Positions 13,654-22,179 of a stretch of 56,891 nt of DNA are shown in pieces (within the stretch, counting starts at the first letter, position 1; each line of letters opens with the position of its first letter). A program made the translations under genes and the position numbers. This DNA comes from a virus. The notes beneath the pieces were generated by a model. That model made no database searches, was not told the origin of the DNA, and was given only the letters and a program-made list of their open reading frames with translations. The stretch is taken from IMG/VR virus record IMGVR_UViG_3300024261_000036, positions 1-56,891 of that record. One strand, given 5' to 3'.

Positions 13654-14631
13654 ATGCTGAAGAGAGAAATGGGGATCGGCGGCACAGACATAGCAGCGAT
13701 CATGGGAGTCCACAAATACAAAACAGCTCATGACGTATTTATGGACAAGACGGGGCGCTCTGCGCCTCTCGCCATGAACGAGGCTATGTATTGGGGGTTG
13801 AAGAAAGAACCCATCATTGCAGACAGATATCAGGAAGACCACCCAGAGATCACTCTGGTTAGAGATCTCGGGATAATGAAAAGCCCCAAGCATGATTGGT
13901 GGCTGGGTTCCCCGGATGGACAAATCGAAAAGGGCGGAAACGTCATCAGGGGTCTGGAGATCAAAACGGGCTCTGTCTACCGAAAGAAGGAATGGGGTGA
14001 CGAAGGAACCGACCATATCCCTCGCGAGTACCTGATGCAGTGTATGTGGTATATGCCCCTTCTTGGCGTGAATGAGATGCACGTTGCCGTTTTGCTTGGG
14101 CAAAGGGACTACACAGAGTTTGTGGTGAAAAGAGACAACGACCTTCTCACCATGATGTACGAATCTGGCAAAGACTTCTGGGAAAACTATGTAAAGAAGG
14201 ACATGCCGCCTCCGACTGATGGAAGCGATGCGTGTAAGGATTACATGTCTGAGAAATATCCCGAGGCATCTGACGATATGCTGGACCCGGATGATGGCAT
14301 CCATGATCTGGCCGCTCGTTATAACGGTATTAAAACACAAATAGGGCTCCTGGAGGAAGAGCAGGAGAAGCTCAAGAACATTTTCAAGAAGGAGATTGGG
14401 GAGAAGAAGGGATTCACTTGTGACGATTGGCGTGTGACCTGGACAAATCGGAAGTCAAACAAGAAAACCGACTGGGTCAGCGTGGAGGGACACTTTGTTA
14501 GGACGCTTGAAAAGTCTGGTGTCGACGTAGAAGAGGCCCAGAGCATTGTTCAGAAGATCATTAAGTATCACACCACCGGGGGCGTAAGGTCTGAAAAGCG
14601 GGCATTTACTTTTAGATGGAAGGGAGAATGA
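13654..14631 (+). CDS. YqaJ/lambda-exonuclease-family recombination nuclease
   Basis: 325 residues with the motifs of the PD-(D/E)xK phage exonucleases: GIGGTDIAAIMG (7-18), GSPDG (85-89, catalytic Asp 88) and LEIKTG (101-106, Glu and Lys), then a YLMQCMWYM segment with the conserved Gln. It degrades one strand of dsDNA from ends to give a 3' overhang for the annealing protein encoded next. I chose ATG 13654 (AAAGGATAAACATT before it); a GTG at 13609 lacks a ribosome site. A C-terminal helical stretch (LEEEQEKLKNIFKKEIGEKK) is predicted coiled coil. Confidence 0.88.
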   Translation: MLKREMGIGGTDIAAIMGVHKYKTAHDVFMDKTGRSAPLAMNEAMYWGLKKEPIIADRYQEDHPEITLVRDLGIMKSPKHDWWLGSPDGQIEKGGNVIRGLEIKTGSVYRKKEWGDEGTDHIPREYLMQCMWYMPLLGVNEMHVAVLLGQRDYTEFVVKRDNDLLTMMYESGKDFWENYVKKDMPPPTDGSDACKDYMSEKYPEASDDMLDPDDGIHDLAARYNGIKTQIGLLEEEQEKLKNIFKKEIGEKKGFTCDDWRVTWTNRKSNKKTDWVSVEGHFVRTLEKSGVDVEEAQSIVQKIIKYHTTGGVRSEKRAFTFRWKGE

Positions 14632-14632
14632 G

Positions 14633-15352
14633 ATGAGTAAAGAAAACACAGGGGAAAGCGGAGAGATCGTGGAAAAGGCCATTCAGAAAAAAGACACCAG
14701 GGAAAAGTCCATTCAGAAAAAGGAGGACATGTTGGTCAACGGGACCGGCATCCAAATCACATCAATGAACGAGTTGCAGCGTTTTTGCAAGATGGCTGCG
14801 GCTGCTAAGGTTTTTAAGTCCACTACCGATTTAGCCAAGGCGTGCATGATTGCCCAGTACGGGATGGAGATGGGCGTATCTCCGGCGACCGCACTGCAAA
14901 ACATGCATATGATCGAGGGACGTGTGTGCATTGGAGCTGGCCTCATGGCTGGCCTAGTTAAAAGGACCGGCAAGTACAGTTATAAGATGACTGAGCACAC
15001 CAGAGAGGGATGCACCCTGGTCTTCATCGAGAAGGACGTTGGGGAGCTGGGCGTGTCGTGCTTCGACCGCGAAGACGCGATGGCCGCAGGCCTTCTGAAT
15101 AAGCACAACTGGAAGAAGTGGCCCAAGGCCATGTTCTACAGTCGGGCGCTATCCATGGGAGCACGCATGTTCTGTGCTGACATGTTCGTGGGCGCTGCAG
15201 TCCACACCCCGGAGGAAATATCCGGGGGAGAATACATCGACCATGCATTCGCAGAAGCATGGGGCATGGAGTCACCTGAGCAAAACACTAAAGAAGTATT
15301 CAGCGTAGCTGAAGATTTGAAAGAAGAACTTAAAAGAAAGGCAACGAGATGA
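14633..15352 (+). CDS. RecT-like single-strand annealing protein
   Basis: 239 residues, one base after the exonuclease gene. The core reads CMIAQYGMEMGVSPATAL, GRVCIGAGLMAGLVKR and WPKAMFYSRALSMGARMFC (about 163-181), the pattern of phage RecT-type annealing proteins. The protein coats single strands left by the exonuclease and anneals them to complementary DNA. The N-terminus has two near-identical short charged segments (AIQKKDTREK, SIQKKED). Pairing with a YqaJ nuclease strongly supports the call. Confidence 0.75.
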   Translation: MSKENTGESGEIVEKAIQKKDTREKSIQKKEDMLVNGTGIQITSMNELQRFCKMAAAAKVFKSTTDLAKACMIAQYGMEMGVSPATALQNMHMIEGRVCIGAGLMAGLVKRTGKYSYKMTEHTREGCTLVFIEKDVGELGVSCFDREDAMAAGLLNKHNWKKWPKAMFYSRALSMGARMFCADMFVGAAVHTPEEISGGEYIDHAFAEAWGMESPEQNTKEVFSVAEDLKEELKRKATR

Positions 15353-15729
15353 TGAGCTTATTAAAGAAGGACAAAATCGACTGGGCGAAGGCAAAAATAC
15401 AGTGCATGCATTATGTTTCCGCACAGTCTCAGACACATGCGATCGACATGAACTACATCTGCTTTGAGGAGGAAGGTCCAGACGGAAAACAAAGACCAGA
15501 AGTAATCAAGAAGCTTGCTGCTGTCGCATTGGCTTTCGGCGTCGCGCGATTCATTTCAGAGACCGAATCCGACCGGCCTTTTCTTAAGGACCTCGTGGAG
15601 GATATCATTATGGGCAAGTCTACAGGCGACGGACCATTCACGACCCAAGAGTATCGAGAGATAGCACAAATCCTTGAGGCAAAAGATTTCGACAACCTAT
15701 TCAGTAACGAGAGCGGAGAAATCCATTGA
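15349..15729 (+). CDS. Hypothetical protein, 126 aa
   Basis: Unknown, mostly helical acidic protein starting at tandem ATG codons that overlap the stop of the annealing-protein gene; AAAGGCAACGAG precedes the first. Segments such as PEVIKKLAAVALAFGVARFI suggest a compact helical domain. It is embedded between the annealing protein and the RuvC-like nuclease, so a recombination accessory is plausible. Confidence 0.6.
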   Translation: MMSLLKKDKIDWAKAKIQCMHYVSAQSQTHAIDMNYICFEEEGPDGKQRPEVIKKLAAVALAFGVARFISETESDRPFLKDLVEDIIMGKSTGDGPFTTQEYREIAQILEAKDFDNLFSNESGEIH

Positions 15730-16316
15730 TAACCATTGGAGTTGATCCTGGAACAACGTCTACCGGGGTTGCAATATTTAAAGAAAGAACAGCAAATTAT
15801 GACGAACTTTTATTTTCGACACAAGGAAACCCGACGGAAGTCATTGATGAGGCAATCGACATCGTCAGATCGGAAGGGGAACAAACAAAGATTGTCGCTG
15901 TTGAGAGCTTGTATCCAGGTCCAGGGCGGGCTGGGCCAAAGAGCATCTACACGCTCGGAGCGTCTACAGGTTTCATCATCGGTACTCTCAAACACGCTGG
16001 GGTCTACGACGAAAACACCTGGTTATGGCGACCATACCCGGTCACATGGAGGAAGCATATCGTCGTGCCGATGGGAGGGAAAGAAACGACTTTGAACGCA
16101 AAGAGCAGGGAGCAGGCTGCAGACATGGCGATTCAGTTCGCCCAGGCTGTAGCCCAGGACGCGATGCTCGGTCCAAGAGGAGGACCGCAAATAGATAGGG
16201 CGATGGCAATCTGTATCGGAGTGAGTGCGCAGATTGAATATACGAAGTGCAGGGCGAAGGCGACGGGAGTAGAAGGATGGATGAAGATTTCAAGTGGCTC
16301 AAAGTTGACAAAATAA
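15726..16316 (+). CDS. RuvC-like Holliday junction resolvase
   Basis: 196 residues with an RNase H fold signature: IGVDPGTTSTGVAIF (4-18, catalytic Asp 7), KIVAVESLYPG (Glu 60) and GGPQIDRAMAICIG with Asp 157. These acidic residues bind two metal ions that cut branched DNA. TTG is the likely start, overlapping the preceding stop (TTGA), with GGAG eight bases before it. In a phage it would resolve recombination intermediates before packaging. Confidence 0.85.
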   Translation: MITIGVDPGTTSTGVAIFKERTANYDELLFSTQGNPTEVIDEAIDIVRSEGEQTKIVAVESLYPGPGRAGPKSIYTLGASTGFIIGTLKHAGVYDENTWLWRPYPVTWRKHIVVPMGGKETTLNAKSREQAADMAIQFAQAVAQDAMLGPRGGPQIDRAMAICIGVSAQIEYTKCRAKATGVEGWMKISSGSKLTK

Positions 16317-16507
16317 CATACGAAGACTTCCTGCAGGTATCGATATCTTCGGTACCACCGGGAGCATTGACATCTGCAGAGGTGGTAAGTCCGCTGGACG
16401 TCCACCCGGAAAAAGAAAGGAAGGAGAGAACGGCATGCCTAGATTCGATCATAGAGACGTCCAGTTGCGCTATCAGGATGGCGGAGAGACAGAGATTAAG
16501 AACATGA
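16277..16507 (+). CDS. Small hypothetical protein, 76 aa
   Basis: Unknown protein starting MDEDFKWLKVDKITYEDF. GGGAG lies seven bases before the ATG at 16277. It overlaps the end of the RuvC-like gene by 40 bases and the next gene by 73 bases. Such a long overlap makes the real extent uncertain; the first 50 codons look protein-like, the tail less so. Confidence 0.45.
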   Translation: MDEDFKWLKVDKITYEDFLQVSISSVPPGALTSAEVVSPLDVHPEKERKERTACLDSIIETSSCAIRMAERQRLRT

Positions 16508-16794
16508 TAAAAGAGGGATACACCATATATATCCTAAAGGAGGCAATGAGAAAATTAACGATGAAGAGCCCTGTCGAGGGAAGAAGAATGGAAATGATTC
16601 TTCGCAAGCATGGGGTGATAAGCGACACCAGAGGGCCAAGCAAGCCTGACCACGGAGACAGAAGACTGTATTCCGTGCAGAGGGCTGGGACGACGAATTA
16701 CATTCGGCTTCCCGTTGACCTCTTAGGTGTAGACCATAAGCAGCTCGTTGAAGCTGAGTTCAAAGAAGATAGAATAACAATCAAAAACGTATAG
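16435..16794 (+). CDS. AbrB-like (swapped-hairpin) DNA-binding protein
   Basis: 119 residues. The C-terminal 45 residues (YSVQRAGTTNYIRLPVDLLG and the part after VDHKQLVEAEFKEDRIT) have the beta-loop-beta pattern of AbrB/SpoVT-type domains. The N-terminal part is helical and basic (EAMRKLTMKSPVEGRRMEM). GGAGAGAACGGC precedes the ATG. It may be a transcription regulator of the phage; targets are unknown. Confidence 0.55.
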   Translation: MPRFDHRDVQLRYQDGGETEIKNMIKEGYTIYILKEAMRKLTMKSPVEGRRMEMILRKHGVISDTRGPSKPDHGDRRLYSVQRAGTTNYIRLPVDLLGVDHKQLVEAEFKEDRITIKNV

Positions 16795-16805
16795 GAGAGA
16801 AACAT

Positions 16806-17195
16806 ATGTCAGCACGTATCAGTATTCACGGAAACCTAGGAAAAGACCCAGAGTTGAAAGAAACAAAAAGCGGGAAGAAGATGGCCAAGTTTTCTGTGGC
16901 AGTCAATCGTCGCGCCAAAGTGGGAGACAGTTATGAGAACGTCACGGACTGGTTCAACATCACTTGCTGGGACAAGCATGCCGAGCTGGTGAATAATCAC
17001 TTCTGGAAGGGAAAGGAGATCATTCTTCACGGCACGCTACAAAACAACAACTACGAGAAAGATGGGCAGAAAGTGTATCAAGACGCCATCTCGGTTAGAG
17101 ATATCGAGTTCTGCGGCTCGAAGGGTGAAGACCCGAGAAAGCAGGAATCATCCTCATCCGAATCCTCTGGAGGAGGAGAGGAGCTTCCGTTTTGA
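16806..17195 (+). CDS. ssb: Single-stranded DNA-binding protein
   Basis: 129 residues with an OB fold: ISIHGNLGKDPELKETKSG, KMAKFSVAVNRR, NVTDWFNITCWDKHAELV, GKEIILHGTLQNNNYE. A Ser-rich linker leads to the acidic-hydrophobic tip GGGEELPF, which in bacterial SSBs recruits partner proteins. Length and layout are typical. GAGAGAAACAT precedes the ATG. It lies between recombination and nucleotide genes. Confidence 0.92.
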   Translation: MSARISIHGNLGKDPELKETKSGKKMAKFSVAVNRRAKVGDSYENVTDWFNITCWDKHAELVNNHFWKGKEIILHGTLQNNNYEKDGQKVYQDAISVRDIEFCGSKGEDPRKQESSSSESSGGGEELPF

Positions 17196-17629
17196 TCACA
17201 TATACTGTGAAGATAAAAGAGATGACCGCTGGGGCAAAGCTCCCAGAGTTTAAAACCAGTGGGGCATCTTGCATGGATGTCTATGCGGCGAAGTCGGTGA
17301 GCGTTGGAAGCATGAAGACGGTGATTATTCCATGTGGTTTCGCAGTTGAAATACCACCCGGTATGGAAGGGCAGCTCAGACCTCGGTCTGGGCTTTCCCT
17401 TTCCGGGCTGATGGTTTCGTTTGGAACGATTGACTCTGACTATCGTGGAGAAGTCGGCGCGATTGCAACAAACCTTACTGACGACCTTAGACGAGTCATC
17501 AAGGGCGACCGCATTGCACAGCTTGCCTTATGCAACGCCAGGACACCATACGCACGTTTTAGTGTAGTAAAACACCTGTCCCATACATCTCGCGGCGAAG
17601 GCGGGTTTGGGTCAACGGGGAAAAGCTGA
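17192..17629 (+). CDS. dut: dUTP diphosphatase (dUTPase)
   Basis: 145 residues with all five trimeric dUTPase motifs: ASCMDVYA (25-32), RPRSGLS, GTIDSDYRGE, KGDRIAQL and RGEGGFGSTG at the C-terminus. It hydrolyses dUTP to dUMP, keeping uracil out of phage DNA and supplying dTMP precursors. The TTG at 17192 overlaps the stop of ssb and follows AGGAGGAGAGGAG; a later ATG at 17222 would still keep motif 1. Confidence 0.93.
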   Translation: MITYTVKIKEMTAGAKLPEFKTSGASCMDVYAAKSVSVGSMKTVIIPCGFAVEIPPGMEGQLRPRSGLSLSGLMVSFGTIDSDYRGEVGAIATNLTDDLRRVIKGDRIAQLALCNARTPYARFSVVKHLSHTSRGEGGFGSTGKS

Positions 17630-17826
17630 TGGCTAAAAAATGGCAGGGAGACGGGTCGTTCTGTAGATGGATTATATCGAAGCAGTACGCCCAGTTCGAC
17701 AATGGCAAAATAAAGCCGTTCCTAACCGAGGCCCAGGTTATTTATATGTGGGAGGCGTGGAAGGGAGGGGCCGATGACGAAAAGCGAGAGGAAAGAGCAA
17801 GAGGAAACAGGGCCGATGCTGTTTGA
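17629..17826 (+). CDS. Small hypothetical protein, 65 aa
   Basis: Unknown basic protein, ATG overlapping the dUTPase stop, with GGGGAAAAGCTG before it. Reads FCRWIISKQYAQFDNGKIKP then a Trp-rich helix. The last 17 codons overlap the next gene. No family recognised. Confidence 0.55.
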   Translation: MAKKWQGDGSFCRWIISKQYAQFDNGKIKPFLTEAQVIYMWEAWKGGADDEKREERARGNRADAV

Positions 17827-18046
17827 CGTCGAAGTAGACAGCATGTTCAGGCGCAACAGTCCTTACAGCGTTATCACCATTGAGTGCGGAAGCTGGATGT
17901 CTCTTTGCGAATACATCGTAAATGAGAGACCGACAACGAAACAGGCAACAGACTTCTCTGACTATGCAAAAAGCAGCCCTCGCTTTAAGTGCCTGCAGAC
18001 CGGCGAGGGTGTCATCAGAGTGGAGATTAGGAGAGACAATGTTTGA
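17774..18046 (+). CDS. Hypothetical protein, 90 aa
   Basis: Unknown protein whose ATG follows a strong GGAAGGGAGGGG site inside the previous gene (53-base overlap). The segment YSVITIECGSWMSLCEYIV looks like a folded domain. The end overlaps the next start by eight bases. Confidence 0.55.
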   Translation: MTKSERKEQEETGPMLFDVEVDSMFRRNSPYSVITIECGSWMSLCEYIVNERPTTKQATDFSDYAKSSPRFKCLQTGEGVIRVEIRRDNV

Positions 18047-18275
18047 GAATTTTGAGAAAAAGCTCCGAGTGGAGTACCTCGCAAATGGCATCTGGAAGCA
18101 GGACCACTTCAGATGCACCTTTGTCGAGTTCATGCAGCGATTGAACGAGTTGAAAGCGACCAGGGCAAAGATAGACCTTCCGCACCCGCGCACGGGAAAG
18201 TGGATGCATTACATATTATTCAAAGGGTCAAACGGAAAATGGTCAGTAAAGGTGAGGGAAGAGAAAATAAAATAA
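18039..18275 (+). CDS. Hypothetical protein, 78 aa
   Basis: Unknown, basic protein starting MFENFEKKLRVEYLANG. I took ATG 18039 because TAGGAGAGACA stands directly before it; the longer frame from 17922 would lie mostly inside the previous gene. It ends 14 bases before the helicase gene. Confidence 0.55.
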   Translation: MFENFEKKLRVEYLANGIWKQDHFRCTFVEFMQRLNELKATRAKIDLPHPRTGKWMHYILFKGSNGKWSVKVREEKIK

Positions 18276-18289
18276 AGAGGACAAAACAC

Positions 18290-20107
18290 ATGGCAAACAA
18301 ACAGCAGATGGCGCTGCCGGGATTCACAGACGGCAGCCCTGAAAGAAAAGAGAGAGAGACAATGACAAAAAACAAAGAGAGCGAGTTCAGAACCACCGAT
18401 GCCCATGAGGCGATATTCCACGACATCGTTAACAGGCAAATAAATGTTCAGGTCAGGGCAGTCGCTGGCTCCGGCAAGTCAACCACGGTTATCGAAGCCA
18501 TTAGGAGGCAGGTCGCCAAGGAGCCGAGTAGAAAAATCCTCGTGACGGCATTCAACAAGGACATCGTAACCGAACTGGAGAAGAAGGCGAAAAAGGCAGG
18601 CATAAACACAACAAACATTACGTTCAAAACGATGAACGGCCTGGGCACAAAGCCAGCGCTGGACTGGATGGACAGATGCGGAGCAAAGCGTCCACCATGG
18701 AAAGGAGGATGCACCCAATACGGTGTCTACGCTGAAATGCTTGGAGACGTGTACAGCGACCCAGTGCTAAAAAGTCTGTCCTTGGATGTTCTGTCGAAGG
18801 TCCATGGCACATTTGTTTGGAACCACCCGGAAGAACTATTATCCGATGGCCGTAGGGACGAAATCATTACAGAGATAATCTACACAATGCACAACTACGG
18901 GATCCATGTGCCGGAAACTGATGAGTTGCCAAACCAGCTTGCCAGTGAGATGGATATGGCATCAAGAGTTTTAGATGTAATCAAGCTTAGGATTTCCCGA
19001 CTGTTCAAAGAAGGGGAACACGGTTACAGCAAGTATCCAAAGTACAGCTTTGACGAGCAGATTACATTCCCCCTTATGTTTAATCTGCCCATAGGGAAAT
19101 ACGACCTCGTGATAGTGGACGAGGCGCAGGATTTAAACAGACCAAAGCAGCATCTCCTACGCACACTCGCAATGGACGGCGCACAAATAGTGGCAGTGGG
19201 AGATCCCCACCAAGCCATCTACGCATTCGCTGGTGCCGACTACAGGTCCATGGACACCATGAAGGAAATGTTTGAAATGAAAATCCACGGCTTGCCGCTT
19301 TCGTATCGAATACCAAGAAGCGTGCAGGCGGAAGCAGCCAGGCTTGTCCCTCATATAGAGTGCCTAGAGGACGCTCCAGAAGGAGAGGTGATCCGGTATT
19401 TCGTGGAGAAGGATGATGAGGGCTACTTCTCGTCACACCTTAAGTCGTGTGCCGAGTCGGGGAAATACGATGATGCGATGATTGTTGGGCGATTTAACGC
19501 GCAGCTCATGCGACTGTCGTCGAAGATGCTTAGGGCTCAGGCTAGATTTATATATGTTGGCAGAGACATCGGAAAGCCAATCAGAACGCTTATAAATGAC
19601 ATAAACGCCATACAACACTGCAGCGGGAAGATCGCCGGGGAAAGGGGGCTCCTAGCTTTGATCTGCGAGCACTCCAACAGCATGAAGTCATCGATAGAGA
19701 AGAAGGCGAAAAAGCGCGGCACGGACCCAGGCAGGGAGCTGGACAACCTGCGGGACACAATCGAAAGTGTCGAGATAATTTCCCGGTCAGCGATGGAGGA
19801 TGGTGTCAGTCGCATATCGGACATTGTCGGAGGATTTGAGGGTAAAACTAGGATACCAGGATATATAGACAAGTTTATCCCCGTTCCTAAAAAAGGTGCC
19901 CCGCATGAAAAGGGCGTGTTCAGGATTTCCACCATACACAAGGCCAAGGGTCTTGAGGCAGATACCGTCATCGTGTGGGGGCATAATCTTATGCCGTCCG
20001 AATGGGCGACCCAGGACTGGGAGATGATGCAGGAGAAAAACATGGAGTATGTCGCGGTAACAAGGGCCAAGAGCACGCTGGAACTCGTCAGCATAGAGAA
20101 ATGGTAG
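18290..20107 (+). CDS. UvrD/Rep-type SF1 DNA helicase
   Basis: 605 residues with SF1A motifs: Walker A AVAGSGKSTT (57-66), DEAQD box VDEAQD (276-281), GDPHQAIYAFAGAD (304-317), ISTIHKAKGLEADTVIVWG and YVAVTRAKSTLEL near the C-terminus. It translocates 3' to 5' on single strands and unwinds DNA in replication, repair or recombination. AGAGGACAAAACAC precedes ATG 18290; a second start at 18362 with GAGAGAGACA is possible and would drop a short tail (KQQMALPGFTDG) that resembles a clamp-binding peptide. It is the second helicase in the genome beside the SNF2 type. Confidence 0.92.
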   Translation: MANKQQMALPGFTDGSPERKERETMTKNKESEFRTTDAHEAIFHDIVNRQINVQVRAVAGSGKSTTVIEAIRRQVAKEPSRKILVTAFNKDIVTELEKKAKKAGINTTNITFKTMNGLGTKPALDWMDRCGAKRPPWKGGCTQYGVYAEMLGDVYSDPVLKSLSLDVLSKVHGTFVWNHPEELLSDGRRDEIITEIIYTMHNYGIHVPETDELPNQLASEMDMASRVLDVIKLRISRLFKEGEHGYSKYPKYSFDEQITFPLMFNLPIGKYDLVIVDEAQDLNRPKQHLLRTLAMDGAQIVAVGDPHQAIYAFAGADYRSMDTMKEMFEMKIHGLPLSYRIPRSVQAEAARLVPHIECLEDAPEGEVIRYFVEKDDEGYFSSHLKSCAESGKYDDAMIVGRFNAQLMRLSSKMLRAQARFIYVGRDIGKPIRTLINDINAIQHCSGKIAGERGLLALICEHSNSMKSSIEKKAKKRGTDPGRELDNLRDTIESVEIISRSAMEDGVSRISDIVGGFEGKTRIPGYIDKFIPVPKKGAPHEKGVFRISTIHKAKGLEADTVIVWGHNLMPSEWATQDWEMMQEKNMEYVAVTRAKSTLELVSIEKW

Positions 20108-20142
20108 AAGGAATTTAAACGTAACGAGAAAGGACGCTTGAC

Positions 20143-20514
20143 ATGGAGACCGAGGAAGACAAAAGAGCAGTGTGGTCAACGAGAGAGAAGAACCTTGCGA
20201 AGGGCGTCATGCACTTCCCGGAGCTGGTCAAGGCCATCACCGGCAACCCAGACGAAAGCGAGGAACCGAAAAACAAGGCCCTGGAAGCCATGAACAAGGA
20301 ACTCAGAGACTTCATCTATGAGGTCTCCGCATTCCTGAACGAATACCCTGAAGACCCGCTACGGGCTCTCTACCATGTCGCCGTAAAGAGGGAGTCCGTA
20401 CTGCATGCGGTGTTTGTTGAGTCAGTGAGAGAGAAGAAAGAGAAAAAACAAAGCGAAGCGATGATGCGGTTTGACTCTGAACAGGCAATCATCGACTTCG
20501 TGAAAGCAAAATAA
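20143..20514 (+). CDS. Hypothetical helical protein, 123 aa
   Basis: Unknown acidic, mainly helical protein (ELRDFIYEVSAFLNEYPED, VREKKEKKQSEAMMRF). AAAGGACGCTTGAC precedes the ATG. It is placed between the helicase and the HNH-type gene. No family recognised. Confidence 0.6.
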   Translation: METEEDKRAVWSTREKNLAKGVMHFPELVKAITGNPDESEEPKNKALEAMNKELRDFIYEVSAFLNEYPEDPLRALYHVAVKRESVLHAVFVESVREKKEKKQSEAMMRFDSEQAIIDFVKAK

Positions 20515-20533
20515 CATTCACCAAGGGGAAAGC

Positions 20534-21052
20534 ATGAAAACAAAGGAATGCTCAAAGTGCAACGCGAACAAACCACACGCTGACTTCCACAAAAAGAAGG
20601 CAGCGACGGACGGTCTAAGTTCCTGGTGCAAGCCGTGTAAACATGAGAAGGATACTGCGAGAAGAAGAGAACGTGCGGCAAGAATGACCGACGAAGAAAG
20701 AGAGCTTCACAACAAGAAGAAGAGAGCCCACGGGAAGCTCGACAGAGCGGTTAAGCGTGGGGAAATAGACAAGCCAGAAAAGTGTGAGAAGTGTAACAAG
20801 AAACACGTATCACGAGAGATCCATGGTCATCACCATGATTACGACAAGCCACTTGACGTCGAGTGGATTTGCCGGACGTGTCACCTGAATGAACACGGTG
20901 GCGCACAAACATTAAACTGTAAAATCTGCAATAAGAAATTCACAAGGCAGCGGGGACAGGACAACAAGTTTTGTTCGCATGCCTGTTACTACGTCACATT
21001 ACGCAGTGACTACAAAAAAGGAGGTAAAGCTACGGAGCAAAAACCCAACTGA
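20534..21052 (+). CDS. HNH-like zinc-binding protein, putative homing-type nuclease
   Basis: 172 residues with three cysteine modules: N-terminal CSKCNANKPHADFHKK then CKPC, a central CEKCNKKHV followed by EIHGHHHDYDKPLDVEWIC and CHLNEH (about residues 95-120), and a C-terminal CKICNKKFTRQRG then FCSHACY. The central HHHDY-x-CRTCH pattern is that of phage HNH-type nucleases. GGGGAAAGC precedes the ATG. It could be a free-standing homing endonuclease at the end of the operon, convergent with the amidase gene, or a packaging-associated HNH protein. Confidence 0.7.
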   Translation: MKTKECSKCNANKPHADFHKKKAATDGLSSWCKPCKHEKDTARRRERAARMTDEERELHNKKKRAHGKLDRAVKRGEIDKPEKCEKCNKKHVSREIHGHHHDYDKPLDVEWICRTCHLNEHGGAQTLNCKICNKKFTRQRGQDNKFCSHACYYVTLRSDYKKGGKATEQKPN

Positions 21053-21064
21053 GCCACATACGTG

Positions 21065-21652
21065 CTAAAATCTGCCATCTCTCGTAATGTTTTTGATGGC
21101 AGTCGATGCCCAGGAATGAACCTCCGCCACCGGAAAGTTTGGTCCTGGGCATTGTTTTGGTTTCTTACTCCGCATCGCCAAGATGTCGTCGTGTCCGTAG
21201 ACTCCGCATATCTCCGTGTGATTCATCCACAAGTCCCGGCAGAGGTATTTCGTCTTCAATATTTGAGCAGCCGTCGGCTTCGAACGACGAAAATCCCCAA
21301 AGCATGCAACCCCAACAGAAGAGCTATTGCTTCCGGCGCAGTGGGCACCTTTGGCATCTTCTGGAAGATACTGGTACACGTTTCCCTTACGCCCCACGAT
21401 GTAGTGGTAGGGTACATATGCGCGGCTCTTGTATTTTTCCGGCACACCATACTTCCTCCAGTCCCGAATCGCGTCCAGTCGGTCCTCCAGGTTCCCAATG
21501 GTGACCGTGGCTACGCCCTCTGGATCCTCGGTAAAGAACTCCATCACATCGTCCACGACAAGACCTATTTTGATCCTGTGGATGATGATGCTGGTTGTTG
21601 ATTTTCGAACGGGACGGTCAAGACCTTCGGGGATCCGTTCGATCACGCTCAT
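21065..21652 (-). CDS. Endolysin: N-acetylmuramoyl-L-alanine amidase
   Basis: 195 residues of the Amidase_2/PGRP fold: SIIIHR (zinc His 25), PYHYIVGRKGNVYQ (81-94), AHCAGSNSSSVGVACFGDF (103-121), GHDDI (153-157) and KQCPGPNFP (167-174), with the zinc-binding His and Cys positions present. It cuts the bond between muramic acid and the stem peptide to lyse the host. No separate cell-wall-binding domain is visible. ATG 21652 follows GGAAGGCTGATGAA and overlaps the preceding stop. It is the last gene of the late operon. Confidence 0.9.
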   Translation of the reverse strand: MSVIERIPEGLDRPVRKSTTSIIIHRIKIGLVVDDVMEFFTEDPEGVATVTIGNLEDRLDAIRDWRKYGVPEKYKSRAYVPYHYIVGRKGNVYQYLPEDAKGAHCAGSNSSSVGVACFGDFRRSKPTAAQILKTKYLCRDLWMNHTEICGVYGHDDILAMRSKKPKQCPGPNFPVAEVHSWASTAIKNITRDGRF

Positions 21653-21870
21653 TTCATCAGCCTTCCGAGTGCCGCAGCCCATGGCATTTTTGCCGCTGCT
21701 GTCTGGCCCAAGGTGATGAGTCCGGCAGCTATCACGGATGTGGGTAGCTCCACTTTGACATCGGGTACACTGAATGCGCCCAAGACCTTTACACCCTTGA
21801 TTTCAAGTTCAAGGTTTCCGTCTCGATCTGCATCGCCAACACGTCCACTTCCCCAACTAATCAAGTCCAT
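21649..21870 (-). CDS. Small hypothetical protein beside the lysis genes, 73 aa
   Basis: Unknown protein. The second half (ELPTSVIAAGLITLGQTAAA) is moderately hydrophobic and could touch a membrane. GAGGGAGAGTGAC precedes the ATG. Its stop overlaps the amidase start, so it is probably a lysis or late structural accessory. Confidence 0.55.
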   Translation of the reverse strand: MDLISWGSGRVGDADRDGNLELEIKGVKVLGAFSVPDVKVELPTSVIAAGLITLGQTAAAKMPWAAALGRLMK

Positions 21871-21907
21871 GTCACTCTCCCTCTGTTTTCATTGGCGAGC
21901 ATTTTTT

Positions 21908-22177
21908 TTATTCGCTCGTCTGTTGTTGAATCCTTTTTACCCTGGCTTCGGCTTTTCTTTTCATCTTTTTTGAAAGCTTTTTGCCACGGATCTCTTCGAT
22001 CTTCTTTACGCATTCTTCCACGTCCTCGATAACATGGGCAACATCCTCTGCCGCCTCAAGCGTCTTCGTCAAATCAAACTTCCCAGTCTGAACCCTGGCC
22101 ACAATAACCGGCGTTATGGCAAACACTAAGGCCACAATCACCCCAAGAATATCGACTGCTATTTCCACGTATTCCAT
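21908..22177 (-). CDS. Holin-like membrane protein, 89 aa
   Basis: One N-terminal membrane helix (ILGVIVALVFAITPVIVA, about 10-27) is followed by a highly charged, probably coiled-coil tail (EDVEECVKKIEEIRGKKLSK). A small membrane protein with a charged tail just upstream of the endolysin fits a holin. A single helix also fits some phage membrane-anchoring proteins. TGGAG precedes the ATG. Confidence 0.6.
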   Translation of the reverse strand: MEYVEIAVDILGVIVALVFAITPVIVARVQTGKFDLTKTLEAAEDVAHVIEDVEECVKKIEEIRGKKLSKKMKRKAEARVKRIQQQTSE

Positions 22178-22179
22178 GA